Assembly (NCBI RefSeq): GCF_017875645.1
Contig: NZ_JAGGMR010000001.1
Location: 5,580,001 to 5,644,000 of the forward strand
Length of the DNA: 64,000 bases
Source of the DNA: Nocardia goodfellowii
GTDB lineage: Bacteria; Actinomycetota; Actinomycetes; Mycobacteriales; Mycobacteriaceae
Direction: 5' to 3'
Below the pieces are notes generated by a model. That model saw only the letters and a list, made by a program, of their open reading frames with translations, made no database searches and had not been told where the DNA came from. This document shows, in pieces, positions 1-8,366 of this stretch. The stretch's first letter is position 1, and the number at the start of each line of letters is the position of its first letter. The translations under genes and the position numbers were made by a program.

Positions 1-22
1 TGCCCGGGAAGACAGAACCGCG

Positions 23-1600
23 ATGAGGAAGCGGGCGGAACCCTGGCATGGGCGGTTGTTCAGCGCCGGTCGCCACAGCGCCGCCGATCCCCTGCCCGCG
101 TTCGCCTGGTGGGAGGTCTCGGCGATCGTTCTGATCGCCGGGTCGCTGTTGTTCGTGCGCCTCGATCGCTACGACTTCATCGCGGACGAGCTGTATTTCA
201 TCGCCGCGGGCCGGCGCCCGGCCGTGAGCTACGCCGATCAAGGCCCGGTGGTACCGCTGCTGGCGGCGTTCGCGGACCATTTCGCGCCGGGATCCACGGT
301 GGCGGTGCGCCTGCCCGCGCTCCTGATGACGCTGGCCGCGACCGTGGTCAGCGCCCTGATCGCCCGTGAATTCCGCGGCGCCCGGGGTCCGCAGACACTG
401 GCCGCGCTGGCCTACGCCGTGACACCGGCGGCCGTCACGCAGTCGGCGATGCTGAGCACCTACGCGCTCGAGGCGACCCTCACCGCACTGATCAGCTGGC
501 TGTTCATCCGCTGGGTCCGCACCCACAGCGACTATCTGCTGGTGCTGGCCGGTGCCGTCGCCGCCCTGGACTTCCAGGTGAAGTGGCTGGTCCCGATGGT
601 GTGGGCGGCCTTCGCTCTCGGCTGGGCGATCCTGGGCCCCCGGGAGGTGTTCCGCAGGCCCGCATGGTGGTTGGGCTCAGGCCTGCTCGCCGTCTCCGTC
701 ATTCCCGCCACGCTCTGGCAGCACGCCAACAGCTGGCCGCAGGTGGCGATGGGTGCGGTGGTGCGCGAGGAGCAGGCGGCCCTCGCCGGCCTGGCCGCCC
801 TGCCGTGGGAGATCGTCCTACTCACCGGACCGATCGGCGTGCTGCTCCTGGCAGGCCTGTGGGCCGGCATCCGGTCACCGCGAATCGAGCCCTATCGCTT
901 CCTGATACCGGTGGTGATCGCCGGGCTGGCGGGGATCATCGGCGGCGGACTGCGGCCCTACTACATCGTTTCGGCGTTTCCCGGCCTGTTCGCCGCGGGC
1001 GCGGTCTATCTCGCCGATGTCGGTGTACCGCGGGCGGTCCGGACGGCCGGTGTCGTGCTGACCGCCACCGCCACCGCCATCTGCGTGACCGCCGTCGTCG
1101 CGCTGCCCCTGCCCCGGTCCGACATGCGCGAGCCGACCGACAAGTTCTCCCAAATCGACTGGCGGGTCCGGCTTTACGGCCCGAGCGGTTGGAACGAACT
1201 CGTCCGAGGCGTCGACGACGCCTACCGGCAGGTGCCGACCGAGCAGTTACCGGGACTGGTGCTGGTCACCCAGAACTATTGGCAGGCAGCCGCTCTCGAC
1301 CACTACGGTCCGCGTCTGGGACTGCCGGCGGTCTACAGCACCAATCGCGGCTACGGCTATTTCGCCGCGCCGCCGGACACCACGACCACGATCCTCTACG
1401 TCGGGACCCACCACCCCGAGACCGCGCTCGGCCTCGATTTCACCGAAACCGTCGAGCTCGTCCGGCTCGACGATCGGCTCGGCTATCCGGGCGTCAATCG
1501 CTATGTCTCGGTGTGGAAGTGCCGCTACCCCGACCAACTCTGGTCAGCGGCGTGGCCAGGTATGCGCCGGCTGATGGTGGTCGACGGGACCACGCACTGA
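23..1600 (+). CDS. GT39-like membrane glycosyltransferase
   Basis: Polytopic membrane protein of 525 residues resembling the dolichyl-phosphate-mannose/ArnT (GT39, PMT_2) family. These enzymes move a sugar from a polyprenyl-phosphate donor to an acceptor on the outer face of the membrane. After a short cytoplasmic N-terminus and the first membrane helix (about residues 29-46) comes an acidic loop with DFIADELYF, matching the catalytic Asp/Glu loop of the family. Many hydrophobic helices follow to about residue 365, and then a soluble C-terminal domain. The ATG lies behind GAAGACAG. The gene converges on the esterase gene on the other strand. Donor and acceptor cannot be read from sequence. 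Confidence 0.72.
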   Translation: MRKRAEPWHGRLFSAGRHSAADPLPAFAWWEVSAIVLIAGSLLFVRLDRYDFIADELYFIAAGRRPAVSYADQGPVVPLLAAFADHFAPGSTVAVRLPALLMTLAATVVSALIAREFRGARGPQTLAALAYAVTPAAVTQSAMLSTYALEATLTALISWLFIRWVRTHSDYLLVLAGAVAALDFQVKWLVPMVWAAFALGWAILGPREVFRRPAWWLGSGLLAVSVIPATLWQHANSWPQVAMGAVVREEQAALAGLAALPWEIVLLTGPIGVLLLAGLWAGIRSPRIEPYRFLIPVVIAGLAGIIGGGLRPYYIVSAFPGLFAAGAVYLADVGVPRAVRTAGVVLTATATAICVTAVVALPLPRSDMREPTDKFSQIDWRVRLYGPSGWNELVRGVDDAYRQVPTEQLPGLVLVTQNYWQAAALDHYGPRLGLPAVYSTNRGYGYFAAPPDTTTTILYVGTHHPETALGLDFTETVELVRLDDRLGYPGVNRYVSVWKCRYPDQLWSAAWPGMRRLMVVDGTTH

Positions 1601-1687
1601 CACCAGTCCGCTGGGCGTGGTCGCCGAGGCGCCCGTCCGCCTGGACCGGGTCGCCATGACGCGCGCGACCACCGCGTCCCGGATAGC

Positions 1688-2743
1688 TCAGCGGCCGAGC
1701 GCGGCGGCGAACAGCGACCAGGAGTTGTGCAGGTCCTGCTGCCAGTAGCCCCAGGAATGGGTGCCACTCGGCCGGATGTCGAAGGTAGCCGGAATCGCCA
1801 ACTCCGCGAACCGATCCCGCAGCTGCTCGGTACACCGCAGGGTCACCGCGTCCAGCGCGCCACCGATCAGCAGCTGATCGACCAGCTTGATCGGATTGAA
1901 GCCGACACCGGGGGCGTCCAGGGTGTCGAGCGGGCCCGGCAGCCCGGTGCCGGTGGACACATACATTGTGATGCCGCGCAGTTGCTCGGCGTGCAAGTAG
2001 GGGTCATTCGCGGCCCAGGCGGGATGGGTGGGCGGGCCCCACATGTTCCGCGCGTTGCCCATGCGCGCGGCGACCACGACATCCACGATCGCCTGGCCGC
2101 GGGCGTCGCTGGTGCGGATACAGCCGCTGTAGGAACCGATGGCGCGATACAACCCCGGCGCGGCCAATGCGAGTCGGAACCCGGCGCCGCTCGCCATCGA
2201 CAGTCCCGCAACGGCATTGGCGCCCGTGCCGTTGAACGCGGAATCCACGATGGGCGGTAGTTCCCGGGTCAGGAACGTCGTCCACTGCTGCCGACCGAGC
2301 ACCGGGTCGTCGGCGAGCCAGTCGGCGTAGAAACTGCCCTGCCCGCCCATCAAAGTCACCACGGTGACCTGCTTGTCGGAGAAGAACTGGGCCGCATCGG
2401 TTTTGGTGAGCCAATTGCTGCCCTCGGTCCACCGTCCGTAGTCGGTGCCGCCATCGATGCCGTTGAGCAGATACAGCACCGGCGCGGGCCGAGCCGGATC
2501 CGCCGCGGGCAGCACCGCGACCGTCACCGGCCGCGCCATCGCCGCCGAGTGCACGGTCAGGTCCACCACCCGGCCCGCGCCCTGGGCAGCGCTCAGCAGG
2601 TGGGAGCCGTTCGGTGCCGGGCGTGCATCCGAAAATGCCCGCGCCGGAATAGGTTCGGCGGGTTCACCGGGTGTCGCGACCCCGGCTCCGGGCGAACAGG
2701 CAAGCAGGGCAATCGAAACGGCAGCGACCGCAAGGGCTCGCAT
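1688..2743 (-). CDS. antigen-85-like esterase lipoprotein
   Basis: Alpha/beta hydrolase of the esterase D/antigen 85 (mycolyltransferase) type, 351 residues. The N-terminus is a lipoprotein signal with lipobox LLAC, Cys16 being the likely acylated residue, so the protein should be membrane-anchored outside the cell. The nucleophile elbow GLSMAS places the serine at about 182, and a C-terminal GTHSWGYW supplies the catalytic histidine, as in antigen 85. True mycolyltransferases are usually secreted by a cleavable signal, so a lipoprotein form is slightly unusual. A related gene lies at 6032-7084. Whether it transfers mycolates or is a plain esterase is open. Confidence 0.8.
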   Translation of the reverse strand: MRALAVAAVSIALLACSPGAGVATPGEPAEPIPARAFSDARPAPNGSHLLSAAQGAGRVVDLTVHSAAMARPVTVAVLPAADPARPAPVLYLLNGIDGGTDYGRWTEGSNWLTKTDAAQFFSDKQVTVVTLMGGQGSFYADWLADDPVLGRQQWTTFLTRELPPIVDSAFNGTGANAVAGLSMASGAGFRLALAAPGLYRAIGSYSGCIRTSDARGQAIVDVVVAARMGNARNMWGPPTHPAWAANDPYLHAEQLRGITMYVSTGTGLPGPLDTLDAPGVGFNPIKLVDQLLIGGALDAVTLRCTEQLRDRFAELAIPATFDIRPSGTHSWGYWQQDLHNSWSLFAAALGR

Positions 2744-2782
2744 CGCCTACTCCTAATCTCAGCGAAGGGAACAACGCCGGAA

Positions 2783-2822
2783 CCCACCGAGCGGAGCACG
2801 TGTGCGGATTCCGCTCGGTGGG
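2783..2822 (-). terminator. 13-bp inverted repeat hairpin
   Basis: CCCACCGAGCGGA (2783-2795) pairs perfectly with TCCGCTCGGTGGG (2810-2822) across a 14-base loop. It lies downstream of the class 2 lipase and upstream of the esterase start at 2743, both read leftwards. There is no T run, so it could be a GC-rich terminator or a leader hairpin of the esterase mRNA. Confidence 0.5.
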
Positions 2823-2895
2823 CCGGCCGCCGAATCATGCGGGCCGGAACAGGCGCGAGGGGCAGCGCTGTCCGGTTGCGGCATCCGGCGATCGG

Positions 2896-2946
2896 CGCCC
2901 GCCGCGCAACCCTCGGGGAGTCAGGGTTCGATGGATGCGCGGCGGG
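2896..2946 (-). terminator. hairpin just after the class 2 lipase
   Basis: GCCCGCCGCGCA (2896-2907) pairs with TGCGCGGCGGGC (2935-2946). Inside it AACCCT pairs with AGGGTT. It begins 9 bases past the lipase stop codon in the direction of transcription, the expected place for an intrinsic-type terminator, but no T tract follows. Confidence 0.55.
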
Positions 2947-2955
2947 CACCAGGTC

Positions 2956-4167
2956 TCAGAGCGAGCCACCACCCCCGATCAGCCACGGGTTGAACGTGCA
3001 CGTCAGCTGCGGGTGACCCGCCGGGTCGATGGCCCGCAGCGCGATGGACAGTGCCCGCGGCGAGTACATCACCGTCAGGTGGTCGGACAGATCCTGCTCA
3101 CACCCGTCCTGCAGCAGGATGTTGTTGACGGTCGCACCCGGTCCGGGCTTCAGGAACGTCAGATCGTACGGGTTGGTGATCTCGTCGTAGCGCGTCGCGA
3201 CAATGGTGTAATCGACCCCGGGAACGGTGTCCCCGTTGGCATTCAACTGGTTCACGAAATCCGAGCCGATGGTCTGCTGGATGCCGGCGTGCCCGACGAA
3301 GATCTCGATGAAGCCGAGGATGTCGATACCGAAGTTGTTGACCGCTCGGCCCAGCGCGCCGATGCCGACCAGGCTGGTGCCGTGGTGCGTGGCGCCGTAG
3401 GTGACCAGGTTCTTCACCTTGGCCGCGCCGCCATCGAACTTGGTGTACCAGTTCGACATCGAACCGCCCTGCGAATGGGCGACGATGTCGACCTCCTCCG
3501 CGCCGGTGGCGGCCAGCACCCGATCCACGAAGGTGGCCAGTTGCTTCGCCGAATCCTGGATATAGCCGGTGCCCATCACGCCGGGCAGCACCGAACCCAG
3601 GCCGCCGCCCTCGAGCAGGTTGGAGCGCCCGTAGTTGAAGGTGAAGACGCACAGGCCGGCGTCCTTCATCGGCTGGCCCATGTAGGCGAAGCCGTTGTAG
3701 GCGTTCATCCAGGTGCCGTGCACCGCGATCACCGGTCGCGGATTGGCCTCGGTGGGTTTGCAGTTCCAGTCGTTGGTGCCCGGCGGCGCGGCGTCGGGGT
3801 TCAGCAGGCCGTAGCCGAACGCGGCCAGCCACGAGGACTGCGCGGGCCCGTAACCTACTGTGTCACTGGCATATCCACCAGCGGAACCGGAGCTGGAGCC
3901 GGAACCGCCGTAGCAGTCGCCGGAGCCGTTGCCCGAGCCGGCGCCACTACCGGAGTTGCACGACGATCCGGAGCCGCTGCCCGAATCGGCGACCGGCCTC
4001 GCCTTGAGGCCCGCCTGGATGTATTCGGCCAGAGTCTGCTCGGTGGGTGCGGGCTCGGCTTGCGCCGGAACTCCGGCAAAGCTCATGGCGAGGACGGATA
4101 CACCCATCACCACCGCGGCGCCGGTCCCTTTCCAACGGGCCGAGCGGCCGCAGGTACTTCGTTTCAT
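2956..4167 (-). CDS. secreted class 2 lipase with Gly/Ser/Cys-rich linker
   Basis: Extracellular triacylglycerol lipase/esterase of the lipase class 2 family (PF01674-like), 403 residues. A signal peptide (about 1-37, ending near AQAEP) is followed by a short helix and a linker at about 61-97 made almost only of Gly and Ser with two cysteines (about 70 and 85). The hydrolase domain then begins with PVIAVHGTW, the oxyanion region. AHSQGGS gives nucleophile Ser at about 232, and a late DHLTVMYSPRA supplies the histidine. The linker is unusual for the family and could form a disulfide or a surface tether. The gene is divergent from the YdcF gene. Substrate is unknown. Confidence 0.82.
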   Translation of the reverse strand: MKRSTCGRSARWKGTGAAVVMGVSVLAMSFAGVPAQAEPAPTEQTLAEYIQAGLKARPVADSGSGSGSSCNSGSGAGSGNGSGDCYGGSGSSSGSAGGYASDTVGYGPAQSSWLAAFGYGLLNPDAAPPGTNDWNCKPTEANPRPVIAVHGTWMNAYNGFAYMGQPMKDAGLCVFTFNYGRSNLLEGGGLGSVLPGVMGTGYIQDSAKQLATFVDRVLAATGAEEVDIVAHSQGGSMSNWYTKFDGGAAKVKNLVTYGATHHGTSLVGIGALGRAVNNFGIDILGFIEIFVGHAGIQQTIGSDFVNQLNANGDTVPGVDYTIVATRYDEITNPYDLTFLKPGPGATVNNILLQDGCEQDLSDHLTVMYSPRALSIALRAIDPAGHPQLTCTFNPWLIGGGGSL

Positions 4168-4468
4168 AACTAGCCTTCCTGTGAACGACTGCGCAGAACG
4201 CTAGAACTCCGAACCCCGGAAAACGATGTAACAACGGGGTATCTGGACACCTCACGAAAGTCATCGCACAGCGACAGGGATCGGACACAGTGCCGTTCTG
4301 AAGCACGGTTCCACCGAATGTGCGGACTGTCCCAAAACCGGTGTCCCGCAACGGTGAATTCTCCCGATATCCGAAAAAGCGGGGTCAACTTCGCCGCCCC
4401 CGGCGCAATCATGGACGAAGTAATTCCAGCCATCGCAGCCACTCGGTGGCTAATCAATGGAGATCGCC
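4168..4468. other. divergent intergenic region
   Basis: About 300 bases between two divergent genes. It is somewhat less GC-rich than the flanks and should hold the promoters of both. I see no convincing paired -35/-10 boxes, no strong hairpin and no small reading frame with a ribosome-binding site. Confidence 0.5.
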
Positions 4469-5065
4469 ATGCTCGACTCGTTCACCCTCCGCCACCGCCC
4501 GGCACTACGCGTCGCCGCCGGCCTGGCCGGCGCGACCGCGGTACTACTGAGCGCTCCGGCCACCTACGCCGAGAACTCCGGCTCCGCCGTCACCGACCCC
4601 GCCCCCACAACCTCGACCCAGCTCGGATTCCGCGGTCCCGGCACCGCGATCGTCGTCCTCGGCTACGGGTTGCTGCCCGACGGCGCGATGCGCCCGGAGC
4701 TGATCGCCCGGCTGCGCACCGGTTTCGTGCAGGCGCTGCTGGCCCCGGCCGCGCCGATCATCGTGACCGGCGGCAATCCCCGCAACAGTGTCACCGAGGC
4801 GAGCGCGATGGCCGAATGGCTCATCGCGCACGGCATTCCCGCCGAGCGGATCCATTTGGAGCCGGACGCCACCTGCACCGTGGAGAACGCTGCCCATTCG
4901 GCCCGGCTCATGCACGAGATCGGTGCCCAGGACGCGGTGGTCGTCACCTCCGCCGACCACATCGACCGGGCGGCCGACGATTTCGCCGCGGCCGGCGTAG
5001 CCGTCAGCGGCACCCTCACCCCCGAGCAGGTCCCGCTGCTCGCCCTGCCCTTCGGACCCGAGTGA
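4469..5065 (+). CDS. YdcF/DUF218 family protein
   Basis: Protein of 198 residues of the DUF218 (YdcF/SanA-like) superfamily. Homologues are envelope-linked proteins that often bind nucleotide-like ligands; the reaction is uncertain. The N-terminus has an apparent signal or membrane segment ending near AENSG. The core shows the family pattern AIVVLGYG, then PIIVTGG, then VENAAHSARLM and VVVTSADH. I start at 4469 because GGAG sits seven bases upstream; an ATG at 4457 has no such site. The MaoC gene follows after 15 bases, so the two probably share a transcript. Confidence 0.8.
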   Translation: MLDSFTLRHRPALRVAAGLAGATAVLLSAPATYAENSGSAVTDPAPTTSTQLGFRGPGTAIVVLGYGLLPDGAMRPELIARLRTGFVQALLAPAAPIIVTGGNPRNSVTEASAMAEWLIAHGIPAERIHLEPDATCTVENAAHSARLMHEIGAQDAVVVTSADHIDRAADDFAAAGVAVSGTLTPEQVPLLALPFGPE

Positions 5066-5080
5066 AGTCAGGAGCAAATC

Positions 5081-6037
5081 ATGAGTGATCTCGCCGCCGC
5101 ATTCGCCCACGCGGGCGCACCGGTGACCCTGCGGAACTTTCCGGCCGCCAGCTACCGGGTAACCCGGGAACGTATTCGCGAATTCGCCCTCGCCGTCCAC
5201 GATTTCCACCCGGCGCATTGGCGGGACAGCGCCGCCGCCGCGCTCGGTTTCCCCGCGCTCATCGCGCCGCCGACTTTCGGTTCGGTAATTCTCACCCAGG
5301 CGCAACGGGAAATACTGGATTCGCTGGTGCCCGGTTACGATCCGGATCGAATACTGCACGCGGACCAGGTGCTCGATCCGGTGCGGCCCCTGGTCGCCGG
5401 TGACCGGCTGACCTGCCGGGCATTCTTCGAATCGTTCCGGCATTTCGCCGCCTACGACGTGCTGGCGATCAAAACCGTGCTCACCGACCAGCGCGGCGCG
5501 GTGGTGCTGACCGGTTCCACCGCGCTGCTCGCCCGCACCGGCGACGGTGCGCCGGGACCCGCCCGGCGAGCCACGCTGAATCCGGTGCGTCCGGCGGCCC
5601 GCACCCGACCGGTATCCCTCCGAATGCCGCGCACCACAGTGGATTTCGACGAGCTACGGGTCGGCACCGAGCTGCCCGCGCAGATCATCGACCTGACCCG
5701 GACCGATCTGAATCGGTACGCGCGCGTCCTCGGCGGGTCCGCCGATCGCCCCGCCGTCATCGCCCCCGGCATGCTCAAGCTCGGTCTCGCCGCCGGTTAT
5801 CTCAGCGCCTGGTCCGGTGATCCCTCCGCCGTGTTGCGATTCCGGGCCCAATTCGCCCACTACACGCACGCGCTGCGGATTCCGGTGGACCAGCCGTGTC
5901 CGATCGAGTTCCGCGGCCGGATCACCTCCCGGGACCCACGCCACCGCAAGGCCACCGTGGCCATCGACGCCCGTGCCGAGGGCCGCCGGCTCTTCGGTTA
6001 CGCGGCCGCGGAAATGCGCTTCCCGGCACAGCTATAG
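5081..6037 (+). CDS. double hot-dog MaoC-like (R)-hydratase
   Basis: A 318-residue protein of two hot-dog halves, typical of MaoC-like enoyl-CoA/ACP hydratases or 3-hydroxyacyl dehydratases (HadAB-like) in fatty acid metabolism. The N-terminal half carries the hydratase-2 pattern as DFHPAH (Asp41, His46), followed by FPALIAPPTFGSV. The equivalent place in the C-terminal half reads GGSADRPAVIAPGM and lacks the His, so only the N-terminal half looks catalytic. AGGAGC precedes the ATG. The 3' end overlaps the convergent esterase by six bases. Neighbouring desaturase and carboxylase genes suggest a role in long-chain acyl synthesis. Confidence 0.75.
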   Translation: MSDLAAAFAHAGAPVTLRNFPAASYRVTRERIREFALAVHDFHPAHWRDSAAAALGFPALIAPPTFGSVILTQAQREILDSLVPGYDPDRILHADQVLDPVRPLVAGDRLTCRAFFESFRHFAAYDVLAIKTVLTDQRGAVVLTGSTALLARTGDGAPGPARRATLNPVRPAARTRPVSLRMPRTTVDFDELRVGTELPAQIIDLTRTDLNRYARVLGGSADRPAVIAPGMLKLGLAAGYLSAWSGDPSAVLRFRAQFAHYTHALRIPVDQPCPIEFRGRITSRDPRHRKATVAIDARAEGRRLFGYAAAEMRFPAQL

Positions 6038-7084
6038 GCCGAGCGCGGTAGCCAGCACCCGCCAGGCACGCGGCAACTGCGCTTCGAAATCGGGCCAGGT
6101 GTGCATACCCTCGGGCGAATACTCCACCGTGGCCGGGATCTCCAGTTCGGTCAGGCGGGCAGCGAAGCGCTCGGTGCATTGGCGCGCACCGGCTTCCAGC
6201 ACCGTCCCGCCGCCGGCCATCCGCAGCGCTTCGCCGATGGAGGGCGAGTTCGCGATGGCGACCAGATCCGCGGCGGTCGGCGCACCGCTCGAGGCGGAGA
6301 GATAAATCGCCGCGCCGCGCAATTTTTCGGCGTTGAGCACCGAATCGTGCGCCGCCCATTCCGGGGAACTCGGTGGGCCCCAGAGGTTTTCCACGTTCCC
6401 GCCACGCGAAGCGACGGTGATGGTGGTGACGGCATGACCCAAAGGATCAGCGGTGGAATAGCATCCGCTCATCCCGGCTACCGCGCCGTACAGTCCTGGA
6501 TGGCGCTGGGCCAGCATCACCGCGGCCTGCGCGCCCATGGATACGCCGGCGATCGCGCGCTTCCCGTTCGAGCGCAGCAGCGATTCCACGATGGGCGGCA
6601 ACTCGTCGGTGAGGAAGGTCTCCCACCGGTTCAGCCCGAGCGCGGTGTCATGACGCACCCAGTCGGAATACATGCTGCCGGTGCCGCCACTGGTCAGCAC
6701 CACGTCGACGGGCTTGTCCGCGAAGAACTCCGCGGCCCGGCCCTTGGTGATCCAGGCGGAGGTGGGGTCACCGTCGACACCGTCGAGCAGGTACAGCACC
6801 GGTCGCGGGCCGTCACCGGTGCCGCGCAGCACGTCCACGGTGATCACCCGCCGCATCGCCGCCGAGGCGATGTGCAGTCGTTCCCGGCGCGGGCCGACCG
6901 GTTCGGTGCGCAGCAAGCCGGTGCGGGTCATCTTGGGGTCGACCGGGGGCGGCGGGGTCGGCGTGGCGGTCTGGTCCAGGGCCGAATCAGTGGGCTGCGC
7001 ACGGACTTCGGCGATCACCGGCGCGGCGGCAACCGCGGCGATGGCCAGGATCGCCGCGGCTGTCTGTGGGACTCTTCTGCTCAT
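6032..7084 (-). CDS. secreted antigen-85-like esterase
   Basis: Alpha/beta hydrolase of the antigen-85/esterase D type, 350 residues and a paralogue of 1688-2743. A cleavable signal peptide is visible (MSRRV, an Ala-rich core, cleavage near VRAQP). A Pro-rich stretch (TPTPPPPVDP) precedes the hydrolase domain. The nucleophile elbow is GVSMGA with Ser at about 182, and GMHTWPDF holds the catalytic His. Its start overlaps the stop of the desaturase gene as ATGA, so the two are translationally coupled. That links it to lipid or mycolate modification. Mycolyl transfer is inferred from family only. Confidence 0.8.
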   Translation of the reverse strand: MSRRVPQTAAAILAIAAVAAAPVIAEVRAQPTDSALDQTATPTPPPPVDPKMTRTGLLRTEPVGPRRERLHIASAAMRRVITVDVLRGTGDGPRPVLYLLDGVDGDPTSAWITKGRAAEFFADKPVDVVLTSGGTGSMYSDWVRHDTALGLNRWETFLTDELPPIVESLLRSNGKRAIAGVSMGAQAAVMLAQRHPGLYGAVAGMSGCYSTADPLGHAVTTITVASRGGNVENLWGPPSSPEWAAHDSVLNAEKLRGAAIYLSASSGAPTAADLVAIANSPSIGEALRMAGGGTVLEAGARQCTERFAARLTELEIPATVEYSPEGMHTWPDFEAQLPRAWRVLATALGL

Positions 7085-8031
7085 AGGAGGACGGCGGCCC
7101 GCTGTTTTTCTCTGGCGGCGGCGCGATCGCGCTGCTCTTCGAACCGGCGGGCCTTGAGATCCAGTTCTTCCAGGTAGGCGTGCAGTTCGTCGCGTGCGCG
7201 CTCACCATCGTCGGTAAGATCGTTGCGCTCGAACACATTCCAGGCCCGCAGCACGGGCCGGACCACCACGTCCAGGTGCTGGCGCAGGTCATAGATGCCG
7301 TGCTTGGCCAGCAGGACGGCATTGCGCCGGAAGTTGGGCTGCGTGAGGCCGGGCATCTGGAAGCGCGTGACGATGTCGGTGATCGCGCGCAGCATCTCGT
7401 TCGGTGCGAGGTCCAGCGCGGCGGCGCTGAGATTCCGATAGAAGATCATATGCAAATTTTCGTCGGCGGCGATCCGCTGCAGCATAGCTTCGGCGATGGG
7501 CTCGCCGCAGGCGATTCCGGTATTGCGATGACTGATTCGAGTTGCCAACTCTTGCAATGTCACATAAGCCACTGAACGCAGAAACTGAGGTCCTTTCTCG
7601 GGTTTCGCGACGCCGGTGGTCATATGCGCCATGCGAGCCTGCTCCAACGCTACCGGATCCACCGCCCGGGTCACCACCAGGTAATCCCGCATGACGATCC
7701 CGTGGCGATTTTCCTCGGCGGTCCAGCGGCCGACCCAGGTTCCCCAGACGCCGTCCAGCGAAAACGAGTCCGAGATCTCGCGGTGATAAGAGGGCAGGTT
7801 GTCCTCGGTGAGCAGGTTGGTCACCATCGCCACCCGTGCCACCTCGGACAGTCGTGATTGGTCCGGCTCCCAGTCGACCCCGCCCAGCGCAGCGAAATTC
7901 CGACCGTCGTCCCAGGGCACGTAGTCGTGCGGATTCCAGGCCTTGGCCTTGCGCAGGTGATCCTCGAGCAGGCGTTCGGCGGCCGGTTCGAGTTCGCGCA
8001 GGATGTCCGCATCGGTCAAGCTGGTCGGCAC
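7081..8031 (-). CDS. acyl-ACP desaturase
   Basis: Soluble diiron fatty-acyl desaturase (plant-type stearoyl-ACP desaturase family, DesA1/DesA2-like in mycobacteria), 316 residues. It inserts a double bond into ACP-bound acyl chains, here probably for membrane or mycolate precursors. The iron ligands are visible: Glu76 in LLTEDNLP, EENRH (106-110), Glu161 in LQELATR and DENLH (190-194). This is the two E/ExxH pattern of the family. The start is GTG with AAAGGAG six bases upstream. It is the first gene of a two-gene unit with the esterase and is divergent from the carboxylase gene. Confidence 0.92.
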   Translation of the reverse strand: MPTSLTDADILRELEPAAERLLEDHLRKAKAWNPHDYVPWDDGRNFAALGGVDWEPDQSRLSEVARVAMVTNLLTEDNLPSYHREISDSFSLDGVWGTWVGRWTAEENRHGIVMRDYLVVTRAVDPVALEQARMAHMTTGVAKPEKGPQFLRSVAYVTLQELATRISHRNTGIACGEPIAEAMLQRIAADENLHMIFYRNLSAAALDLAPNEMLRAITDIVTRFQMPGLTQPNFRRNAVLLAKHGIYDLRQHLDVVVRPVLRAWNVFERNDLTDDGERARDELHAYLEELDLKARRFEEQRDRAAAREKQRAAVLL

Positions 8032-8366
8032 GAATAACTCCTTTGTCTCCCTCGGGCTTTCGAGGTGGGTCCGAGATTAGGGCCGGATCGCCCCGGCAGG
8101 CTTCCGATCGACACCGGAATAAGGCATCTCACCAGCCGCGACACTCCGAATTGGGCCGAATCACAAGCAGATCACGAGGACTCGTCCCGCTGCGCGCGGC
8201 AAGCGCCTGCCGAAATATTTCGGCACCCAGACCGAGGCCGCCGCGGAACGAGATCGTCCCGGCGCCCGGTACACCGATAGCATCGGTCGCCGCACCTGGG
8301 CTACCGTCGACTCCGGCAGCAGCACAGGCCGCCACCGACGACAGTTCGAAGGGCTGCACAGAGCAC
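8032..8366. other. divergent intergenic region
   Basis: 335 bases between the desaturase and the carboxylase gene. Open frames crossing it (including an upstream extension of the carboxylase frame) have no start with a ribosome-binding site and an Arg/Pro/Ser-rich composition typical of non-coding GC-rich DNA. It must contain two divergent promoters, but I cannot place them with confidence. Confidence 0.5.

Noticed and set aside
1676..1705. tRNA-like GGATAGCTCAGCGG segment
   Set aside because: It resembles a D-arm, but it is the 3' end of the esterase gene on the minus strand and no matching anticodon or T-arm structure follows.
2671..4173. 500-codon frame antisense to the class 2 lipase
   Set aside because: No domain and atypical composition; the minus-strand lipase with signal peptide and catalytic serine is the real gene.
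7836..8366. 530-base N-terminal extension of the acyl-CoA carboxylase frame
   Set aside because: Arg/Pro/Ser-rich, unlike any carboxylase, and it overlaps the desaturase gene. The family N-terminus begins at MSVTRDKLDH.
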